NCBI GenBank assembly: GCA_034659435.1
Contig: JAYEHJ010000063.1
Span: 1-12,722 of the forward strand
Length of the DNA: 12,722 bases
Direction: 5' to 3'
From: JAGLYP01 sp034659435
Lineage (GTDB): Bacteria; Patescibacteriota; Patescibacteriia; Patescibacteriales; UBA12075
Below are positions 5,682-11,889 of this stretch, one piece after another. The first letter of the stretch is position 1. Every line of letters starts with the position of its first letter. The notes beneath the pieces are model-generated. The model was given only the letters and a program-made list of their open reading frames with translations, was not told the DNA's origin and did not search any database. Both the position numbers and the translations under genes were made by a program.

Positions 5682-6767
5682 CTATTTATAAATCCCCCCT
5701 GTAACCGTATAAATCGGCGTTATGATTGAAAGCGCCAGACCGCCTACTACAAAGCCGATTATAACTAATAAAATCGGTTCAACTGCTGATGATAAATTGT
5801 TCGCGCGCGACTCTGCTTCACGCTCGTAAATTTCCGCGATATTAAAAAATTCCTCTTCTAAATTTCCGGATCGCTCTCCCACCATAACCAATCCGGCAGC
5901 CAGTTTCGGATAATAAACCGACTGAGCGCTTAACGCTTCAGACAATTTTTTACCTTGATTGATTTCGCGGATAATTTTTTTAGCGCTTTCTTTATAATAA
6001 TAATTTCCCAAAGTGTTTCCGGCAACAGCCAAAGATTCGTCAATGCTGATGCCTGATTTTAATAAAACCGCCAATGTCTGAAAAAACAAAGCTAAATTTT
6101 TCGCGCGAACTAATTTTGAAAAAATCGGAAAATTAAGAAAAATATAATGAGTGATTGGCTTTATGAATTTTTGTCTTGCCAGCCAAAATAAAAATATTAT
6201 TAAAAAAAATAAAACAAATAAAATTTGCGCTCCATAAGCTTCAACGCCATTTGCAATCCATATTAAAAAACGAGTTGAAGCCGGCAGCTCCACGTCCAAT
6301 CCGCTAAACACTGATGTAATTTTCGGCAAAACCCAAAATGTTAATAATAATCCGATTAAAAAACTTAAAAATAATATTATTAACGGATACGCCATTGCCG
6401 ACCTGATCTTTTCCAGTAAATCTCTTTGCCTGTCATAACGCGCGCCAATGCTTTTTAAATTTTCATCCAAAGTGCCGGCAGTCTCGCCCGCCATAACAGA
6501 GCTTAAAAAAAATTCTGAAAATATTTTCGGATAAAATTTTAAGGCTTTGGAAAGCGGATTTCCTGAATTAATATTTTTGCTTATTTTTTTGATTATTTTT
6601 TTAAATTTGCCATCCGTCTGATCTTCCAAAATATCAAAAGCCTCGGAAATACTTAATCCCGATTTTAACATTATCGCCAAATTATTGGCAAACAACGCCT
6701 TTTCCCTTAAGCCAATTCTACCAAAAAAAATCTCTGAATTTAATATATTTTTAGTTTTTTTAGGCAT
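5682..6767 (-). CDS. pilC: Type IV pilus inner-membrane platform protein PilC
   Basis: Platform protein of the pilus machine, 361 residues, within the usual range of somewhat under or over 400. Two T2SF/GspF repeats are visible: about 22-145 (LKSGLSISEAFDIL, 34-47; AGETAGTLDENL, 93-104) and about 224-346 (LKSGISIDESLAVAG, 236-250; VGERSGNLEEEF, 296-307). Hydrophobic segments lie at about 127-148, 181-197 and 330-352. PilC couples ATP-driven motion of PilB to pilin insertion. The start at 6767 has an AGGTGG at 6776-6771, the only clear Shine-Dalgarno-like motif here, but only 3 nt from the ATG. That motif touches the terminal base of a repeat element. The gene ends with TAG, immediately followed in frame by the next pseudopilin. 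Confidence 0.95.
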   Translation of the reverse strand: MPKKTKNILNSEIFFGRIGLREKALFANNLAIMLKSGLSISEAFDILEDQTDGKFKKIIKKISKNINSGNPLSKALKFYPKIFSEFFLSSVMAGETAGTLDENLKSIGARYDRQRDLLEKIRSAMAYPLIILFLSFLIGLLLTFWVLPKITSVFSGLDVELPASTRFLIWIANGVEAYGAQILFVLFFLIIFLFWLARQKFIKPITHYIFLNFPIFSKLVRAKNLALFFQTLAVLLKSGISIDESLAVAGNTLGNYYYKESAKKIIREINQGKKLSEALSAQSVYYPKLAAGLVMVGERSGNLEEEFFNIAEIYEREAESRANNLSSAVEPILLVIIGFVVGGLALSIITPIYTVTGGIYK

Positions 6768-6775
6768 ATTCCACC

Positions 6776-6981
6776 TGTCATTCCTGACACACCTTTGCCC
6801 CGCAGGGAATTATTAATAAATGATCGGGAATCTCATTAAGAGCATCTAAATTATTTTTTTAAATAATGGATATTAATATTATATTTATGCGTTTTTCTAT
6901 TTTTTATGTTCGTTGATTTTTACGAGATTCCCGATCATTTAATACAATTTCTCTGCGAGGCTTGGAGTGTCGGGAATGACA
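6776..6981. mobile_element. Paired inverted-repeat element 3 (MITE-like, no gene)
   Basis: The left arm is 6776-6834 and the inverted right arm 6924-6981, about 90 bp apart. The interior has the same inner-flank sequence as element 1 (AGCATCTAAATTATT on the left, GATTTTTACGAG on the right). The left arm has ATTCCTGA opposite TCGGGAAT, which keeps the stem with one T-G pair. The element almost fills the pilB-pilC gap, ending 7 bp from the pilB stop and 8 bp from the pilC start. There is no extra tail copy. It would be transcribed within the pilus mRNA as a large hairpin. Confidence 0.78.
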
Positions 6982-6988
6982 ATGGGAA

Positions 6989-8683
6989 TTATCCCTCCCC
7001 GACAACGCGAAAAACTTCGTCCAAAGTTGTTGCTCCGTTTAAAACTTTATTTATTCCATCTTCAAGCATAGTTGACATTCCTGTTTTCTCAGCGATTTTT
7101 TCTATTTCAACGCTTGAAGCTTTTTTAAGAACTTTTTCTTTTATAGCCTCGTTCATTTCCATTACCTCAAAAATACCAACCCTGCCCTTGTAACCGGAAC
7201 CGGAACATACTTTACAGCCTTTGCCTTTGTATAAATATAATTTACGCAAATCTTTTTTATATTTTTCAGAAATAATTTTTTTAAACTTTTCATCTTTATT
7301 AATAATTTTAATTTCATCCCGGCTTAATTTATATGAATAACGGCATTTTTCGCATAATTTTCTAACCAATCGCTGGGCAATAATAATTTTTATTGTTGAA
7401 ACAATCAGATAAGGCTCAATTCCCATATCCAAAAGGCGCGGCAAAGTAGTCGCGGAATCATTGGCGTGCAAGGTGGACAATACCAAATGCCCTGTCATGG
7501 CGGAATTCACCGCGATCTTCGCTGTTTCAGTATCGCGAATTTCTCCCACCATAATTATATCAGGATCTTGCCTTACCAGCGCGCGCAAGCCCTTGGCAAA
7601 AGTAAGACCTGTTTTTGCGTTAACCTGAATCTGCCCCACTCCTTCAATGTCATACTCAACAGGATCTTCAATTGTGGCAATATTGACTTTGCTTGTATTT
7701 AAAATTTTTAATATTTCATAAATTGTAGTTGTTTTTCCGCAACCTGTCGGACCTGTCACCAAAATCATTCCATGCGGATTTTTTATTATTGATTTAACTA
7801 ATTTTAAATTTTCATTTGACAGTCCGCTTTCATCCAAATTCACTTCCCGGCTTGACGAAGTCAAAAGGCGAATAACAATATTTTCTCCTTCGCTAACAGG
7901 CACAATTGAAACGCGAGCGTCAATATAATTATCTTGATATTTAAATTGAAACTTTCCGTCTTGAGCGGCTTTATGCTCGTCAATCCTCATTTTTGCCATT
8001 ATTTTTATCCGGCTCAAAATCAAATCCAAAAATTCTTTTGGCAAAGAAAGAACGCGATGCATTACTCCGTCAACGCGAAAACGAATAACCGCGTCAATAC
8101 GCCTCGGCTCAATATGAATATCAGAAGCCTTATTTATATATCCATATTCTAAAAATAAATCCACGATTTTTATCATTAATTCATCCTTTTCGCCATTGTC
8201 ATCTTCCACGTTTTTTATACGATGCAAAACATCGTCCATCTCCTCTTTAAGCCCCGCGCGATAGCGCAAAAACGCCTGATTTAAATCACGAATTGTGGCA
8301 TAATACGGCTTTACTCGCTTCCCGAATTTTTTTTCCAAAACATGAATCATTTCCAAATCTTTTGGATTTACCATTCCGACTTTAACACAATCTTCATCCT
8401 CGCCAAAAGCGATTAATTTTTTTGATTTTGCCGCTAAATCCGGAATGCTGTAAAATATTTTTTCATTAAATTTTTCCGCGCGTAAATTAACAAACGGATA
8501 ACCGATATTTTGCGCGGCTAGCTGCCCAAACTGCTCATCCTTAATTAAACCCTCATCAATAATTATATCAATTAACGCTTTTTTCTTGTTTTGCGCGGCT
8601 TTAAGCGCTTTTTCAAAATCATCCTCGCTCAAATACCCGGGATTAACCAGCATCTCTTTTAATTTTTCTCTTGTTATCTTCAT
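6989..8683 (-). CDS. pilB: Type IV pilus extension ATPase PilB
   Basis: AAA-type hexameric secretion ATPase of the GspE/PilB family that powers pilin polymerisation, 564 residues. The N-terminal MshEN/GSPII_E_N-like region spans about 15-150. The catalytic core has Walker A GPTGCGKT (311-318), the Asp box TIEDPVEY (337-344), Walker B IIMVGEIRD (376-384, catalytic E381) and the His box GHLVLSTLHAND (398-409). Paired cysteines C444/C447 and C490/C493 form the zinc-binding motif that marks PilB/GspE and is absent from PilT. Length and motifs are complete. No pilT gene is in the window. The ATG at 8683 has no Shine-Dalgarno and follows a run of AAATCAT-type repeats. The gene lies just downstream of a CheY-like regulator gene and upstream of pilC. 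Confidence 0.97.
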   Translation of the reverse strand: MKITREKLKEMLVNPGYLSEDDFEKALKAAQNKKKALIDIIIDEGLIKDEQFGQLAAQNIGYPFVNLRAEKFNEKIFYSIPDLAAKSKKLIAFGEDEDCVKVGMVNPKDLEMIHVLEKKFGKRVKPYYATIRDLNQAFLRYRAGLKEEMDDVLHRIKNVEDDNGEKDELMIKIVDLFLEYGYINKASDIHIEPRRIDAVIRFRVDGVMHRVLSLPKEFLDLILSRIKIMAKMRIDEHKAAQDGKFQFKYQDNYIDARVSIVPVSEGENIVIRLLTSSSREVNLDESGLSNENLKLVKSIIKNPHGMILVTGPTGCGKTTTIYEILKILNTSKVNIATIEDPVEYDIEGVGQIQVNAKTGLTFAKGLRALVRQDPDIIMVGEIRDTETAKIAVNSAMTGHLVLSTLHANDSATTLPRLLDMGIEPYLIVSTIKIIIAQRLVRKLCEKCRYSYKLSRDEIKIINKDEKFKKIISEKYKKDLRKLYLYKGKGCKVCSGSGYKGRVGIFEVMEMNEAIKEKVLKKASSVEIEKIAEKTGMSTMLEDGINKVLNGATTLDEVFRVVGEG

Positions 8684-8728
8684 AAATCACAAATCATAAA
8701 TCATAAATCTAAAATCATAAATCCAAAA
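8684..8728. repeat. Short AAATCAT-type tandem repeat between receiver gene and pilB
   Basis: About seven imperfect copies of AAATC followed by AC, AT, T or C (period 6-9 bp) fill the 45-bp gap between the pilB start and the receiver stop. Read on the transcribed strand this is a TGATTTATGATTT-like run that includes out-of-frame ATGs just ahead of the pilB start. Origin is probably slippage; an effect on pilB translation is possible but unshown. Confidence 0.6.
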
Positions 8729-9106
8729 TCACACACACTCTTTTATCTTTTCAATTACTTCCTTAATTGAAAAATTTGATTTTATTAAATAATCATTCGC
8801 GCCCAAGTCCCTGCCTCTTTGGATATCGCTGCTTTGGCCTAAGTTAGACAAAATAATTATCTGAATATCCTTTAAATCATTGTCAGCCTTAATTTCTTCC
8901 AAGACTTCAAAACCATTTTTCTCCGGCATAACCAAATCAAGCAATATTATATCAGGCTTTTCTTTTCTTGCTTCTTTTAAAGCCTCATTGCCGTCATAAG
9001 CGGCAATCACCTCAAAACCGGCGCGCCCCAAACCGTCTTGATAAGCCTTGGAAATAAATTTATCATCTTCGGCTAACAAAATTTTTATTTTTTTTTCATT
9101 GTCCAT
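8729..9106 (-). CDS. CheY-like single-domain response regulator
   Basis: A 125-residue receiver domain without an output domain. The acidic pocket is E13-D14-D15, the phospho-acceptor is D57 in ILLDLVMP (54-61), the switch Ser is S87 in IIILSNLG (83-90), and the conserved Lys is K109 in DYLIKS (105-110). It must act by protein contact, like CheY or the PilG/PilH regulators of twitching. Placement 45 bp upstream of pilB and downstream of a histidine kinase suggests that it receives phosphate from that kinase and controls pilus activity (inference). The gene ends with TGA, evidence that TGA is a stop in this genome. The region upstream of the ATG shares a GCGTAAGRTGAG motif with the leader of the prepilin gene. 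Confidence 0.95.
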   Translation of the reverse strand: MDNEKKIKILLAEDDKFISKAYQDGLGRAGFEVIAAYDGNEALKEARKEKPDIILLDLVMPEKNGFEVLEEIKADNDLKDIQIIILSNLGQSSDIQRGRDLGANDYLIKSNFSIKEVIEKIKECV

Positions 9107-9311
9107 ATTTTTAATTAGTTGCTCATCTTACGCACCACTTTCGCGGTTTACGACACGCTCAGCCAAATAAACCATCCTCTTTTTGTCATCTCCGACACAC
9201 CTAACCTCGTAGAGGAATTATATTAAATGATCGGAGATCTCATAAAAAATATCTAAATATTAATTATGGAATATTCATCTATAAGATTTAAATCGCGTTT
9301 ATCTTACTCAT

Positions 9312-9335
9312 TCAACAGCTATATTCTTTTTTAAC
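9312..9335 (-). pseudogene. Relic of the 5' end of a GIY-YIG nuclease gene
   Basis: Read on the minus strand the codons give V-K-K-E-Y-S-C-stop, against M-K-K-E-Y-I-Y-Y at the start of the intact nuclease in element 2. The start codon has become GTT and a TGA appears at codon 8. Thirteen bases (AAAAAAGAATATA) are identical to the intact gene, and the upstream 45 bp also align. The rest of the gene is missing. Confidence 0.65.
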
Positions 9336-9442
9336 CTTTTAGCGTTATTTTAAATTCTTTTCTTTTAAAAAGATTCCCGATCATTTAATATAATTTCCCT
9401 GCGGGGCTAATGTGTGTCGGGAATGACAAAAAGAAAGGCTAA

Positions 9443-9460
9443 TGTGTGTCGGGAATGACA
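9443..9460. repeat. Extra tandem copy of the right terminus of element 4
   Basis: TGTGTGTCGGGAATGACA at 9411-9428 is repeated exactly at 9443-9460 (period 32 bp), with the spacer AAAAGAAAGGCTAA, nearly the same spacer as beside element 2. Confidence 0.8.
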
Positions 9461-9538
9461 AAAATAAGATGGAATTAATTGGCGTATTACGTGAGTACGT
9501 AAGATTAGTTAGTTAGATTATATTATGCGAATAAACTT

Positions 9539-11872
9539 TTATGATATCGCCAATCCTCTCTCTCCTTCCTGCATCTTCATGCCTTTAACCGGAATTTCTA
9601 CAAAAAAACATGTGCCTTTATTCTTTTTTGACTCAAACCATACTTTACCACCCGAAGATTCAACTATCATTTTTGAAACATAAAGCCCCAGTCCCGTTCC
9701 TTCTGTAACTGACTTAATCGCGTTATCAGCTCGGAAAAACTTTTCAAAAATTCTCCCTTGCATTTTCCCAGGAATACCAATACCGTTATCTTTTACAGTA
9801 ATTAAAAATAAATTTTTATCTTTACGTTTTACTTCAACAATTATTTTACCGCCATCAATTTTTGAATATCTAACCGCGTTAACCAGCAAATTATGTATCA
9901 CCTGGCGCATTAAATTTTGATCAAGCGGAATTTTAGTTAAATCATTATCAGAAATAAAATCTATTTTTACTTTTTTACTCTTTGCCAAGGGCTTTGCTTC
10001 AACAATAATAGCTTTTACAAAATCTTTTAAAACCGTTGGCTCCGGCGTTGTGCGAAGCTTGCCGGATTCCATTCTAGTAACATTTAATAAATCATTTACC
10101 AAGTGCACCATTCGTTCGGTAGACTCATAAATATTATGTAAATATTCTGTCTGATCTTTATTTAACTTTCCCACTTCTCCCCGAACCAACATATCAGTAA
10201 AAAGCTTAATAGCTGTAAGCGGAGTTCGCAACTGATGAGAGGCTACTGATACAAATTCAGTTTTTATTTTATCAATTTTTTTGAACGCTGTAACATCATG
10301 CAATATTATAGCTCCACCGACTATCTTATCATACATATCTTTTACCGGAATTACAAAAATCTCATAATAATATTCACTCAATACGGCTTCATCTATATGA
10401 AAAATTTTACCTTCTAGCAAGGCTAAGTTAATTTTATCTGCAAAATCAATTTTTTCAAATACAGCATAAATATCATTTAAACTCGGGTTTTCAGCGGAAA
10501 AATCCATATATTTTCTAGCCCTAGGATTAATAAGAACAATATTTTTTTCAGAATTAAACATAACAACTCCATCACTCAAACTTTCAATTAAGGAACCAGT
10601 TTTGGAATTTTGCGATCTAGCTATGGTTTGCAAACGAGAAATTGCAAGAGAAAAATTAGTCAACATTGCGTCAACAAGATCTTTATTTACATCAACAGCG
10701 CCATCATCTCTACATGATACGATTTGTATTACTCCCAATATTTCAGAACCTACCATTAAAGGATAAATAACTTCTTGCTTTAACTCAAAATTTTTTGTAT
10801 TATTTAATTTACTGCCAAAAATATACGATTTTATATTTTTTATTATATTAATCGCCTTTCCCAATTTTGTTTTAGGCTGTTTAGCTAAATATTTTAATAA
10901 ATTCTTTTTAATAACATTCAAACAATCTTCACTCACTTCTTCATTTAAATAGGTCATATACGCCAATCCACCATCTTCCTCCAAATTGGTGATAACATAG
11001 ACAGCTACGCTAAAATCTAATAGCTCTGATAAATATGTACTAAAAACTCTTATCGCCTCCTTAATATCCAATACACCGGTCAATTCCACGCTTAACGACC
11101 GAAGAGCTTCAAGTTCAGCCTTTTTCTTTTCTAGGGAAACATTAATCTTCTTAAGTTCATCTCCTGATTCATTAACATCTTCAAGAATATTCAAAGTAGC
11201 TAACCGTTGATTATCTAAATTTTTTTTCTCGTCTTGCGTACCAATCAAAACTTTTCTCAACTCTTTTGTTTTACTCTCCACCTCTTTTTCTAAATTTTTA
11301 TTATATTCTGCCAATTTTTTGTCAGAATTATCCAATTTCTCGATCATTTTATTAAAACTACCAGCCAATTTACCCATCTCATCCATGGATGTAACTATAA
11401 TTTTTTCTCCACGCCATCTGCCTTCAATAACACGTTTTACTATTTTATTCATTTTTGCAAGCGATCTGGTTATACGGCTAGAGAAAAAAAATACAAAAAT
11501 AAATACTACAATAAAAAATATAACTCCGGTTGGTAATATAAAATAAAAAATATAATCATTTATTGACTTATTAATTTCTGCCTGCATTACTTTTGAGGCG
11601 CTAAAAATATCATCATTTTTAATAATATCACTAACAACAAAATCTGTATTTCCAATACGATTAAAGACAGCAAGATATTCTTTTGATTGATTAAGCATGA
11701 ATTCAGAATTAATATTCTGAATATCGCTTCCAACTTTATCAATCGCATTTGTAAACAAAAATATAAAAACGAAAAATATTACTAATAAAAGAATAGACCA
11801 ATACAACAAAATACGCGTTCTCAACTTAACGCCTTTTTTGTTTATTTTTTTTGTTTTTTCCTGATTAGTCAT
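9539..11872 (-). CDS. Membrane sensor histidine kinase (HAMP-GAF-PAS-HisKA-HATPase)
   Basis: A 777-residue kinase. Domains in order: TM1 about 20-42, a short outer segment of about 60 residues, TM2 about 106-130, HAMP about 131-185, coiled coil about 185-260, a GAF-like domain about 262-412, PAS about 424-530, HisKA with phospho-acceptor H546 in ASHQLRTPLTAIK (544-556), then HATPase_c with N-box NLLVNAVRYS (661-670), G1 DNGIGIP (695-701), F-box FEKFFRAD (709-716) and G2 GTGLGLY (725-731). All catalytic motifs are intact. There is no attached receiver, so the partner is probably the CheY-like protein encoded next. The outer segment is small, so signal input may come through the GAF and PAS domains or from the adjacent dCache sensor, whose gene ends 17 bp upstream. 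There is no Shine-Dalgarno. Confidence 0.95.
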   Translation of the reverse strand: MTNQEKTKKINKKGVKLRTRILLYWSILLLVIFFVFIFLFTNAIDKVGSDIQNINSEFMLNQSKEYLAVFNRIGNTDFVVSDIIKNDDIFSASKVMQAEINKSINDYIFYFILPTGVIFFIVVFIFVFFFSSRITRSLAKMNKIVKRVIEGRWRGEKIIVTSMDEMGKLAGSFNKMIEKLDNSDKKLAEYNKNLEKEVESKTKELRKVLIGTQDEKKNLDNQRLATLNILEDVNESGDELKKINVSLEKKKAELEALRSLSVELTGVLDIKEAIRVFSTYLSELLDFSVAVYVITNLEEDGGLAYMTYLNEEVSEDCLNVIKKNLLKYLAKQPKTKLGKAINIIKNIKSYIFGSKLNNTKNFELKQEVIYPLMVGSEILGVIQIVSCRDDGAVDVNKDLVDAMLTNFSLAISRLQTIARSQNSKTGSLIESLSDGVVMFNSEKNIVLINPRARKYMDFSAENPSLNDIYAVFEKIDFADKINLALLEGKIFHIDEAVLSEYYYEIFVIPVKDMYDKIVGGAIILHDVTAFKKIDKIKTEFVSVASHQLRTPLTAIKLFTDMLVRGEVGKLNKDQTEYLHNIYESTERMVHLVNDLLNVTRMESGKLRTTPEPTVLKDFVKAIIVEAKPLAKSKKVKIDFISDNDLTKIPLDQNLMRQVIHNLLVNAVRYSKIDGGKIIVEVKRKDKNLFLITVKDNGIGIPGKMQGRIFEKFFRADNAIKSVTEGTGLGLYVSKMIVESSGGKVWFESKKNKGTCFFVEIPVKGMKMQEGERGLAIS

Positions 11873-11889
11873 TAAATAATTATTTTTAA

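Larger units (their letters stand above)
9184..9460. mobile_element. Paired inverted-repeat element 4, deleted derivative with nuclease relic
   Basis: The left arm is 9184-9241 (variant stem ATCTCCGA/TCGGAGAT) and the inverted right arm 9370-9428 (stem ATTCCCGA/TCGGGAAT). An exact extra copy of the right terminus lies at 9443-9460, 32 bp further out. From the right arm inward, about 60 bp align with element 2 with a single one-base gap, including TTTAAAAGAAA, TAAAATAAC and AAAAAAGAATATA. The last of these is the start of the nuclease gene in element 2. The middle of the gene is absent. I infer descent from a nuclease-bearing copy by internal deletion. Confidence 0.82.
9107..9538. other. 432-bp gene-free gap between histidine kinase and receiver genes
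   Basis: The gap contains element 4 (9184-9460), flanked by degenerate copies of the TCATCTTACGC outer motif (9119-9133 and about 9482-9505). I see no intact gene, convincing promoter or poly-U terminator. A short decayed start of a GIY-YIG gene is recognisable inside the element. Confidence 0.7.

Noticed and set aside
8729..8731. Alternative genetic code with TGA as glycine (code 25), as in some CPR lineages
   Set aside because: The receiver ends at TGA after a complete domain, the PilV-like gene also ends at TGA immediately before the next start, and the long genes contain no in-frame TGA.
1402..9460. Reading the arm hairpins as rho-independent terminators
   Set aside because: On the transcribed (minus) strand the stems are followed by A-rich, not U-rich, sequence, the stem loops are about 40 nt, and several elements lie between genes that look co-transcribed. 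The 757-783 hairpin is a far better terminator.
1402..9460. Reading the repeated arms as a CRISPR array
   Set aside because: The copies are in inverted pairs, kilobases apart, with no regular unique spacers and no cas genes.
1402..9460. Equating the arms with Neisseria dRS3 or Correia repeats because of the ATTCCC...GGGAAT core
   Set aside because: Only the short core is alike; the arm length, interior and nuclease gene differ, and such palindromic cores can arise independently.
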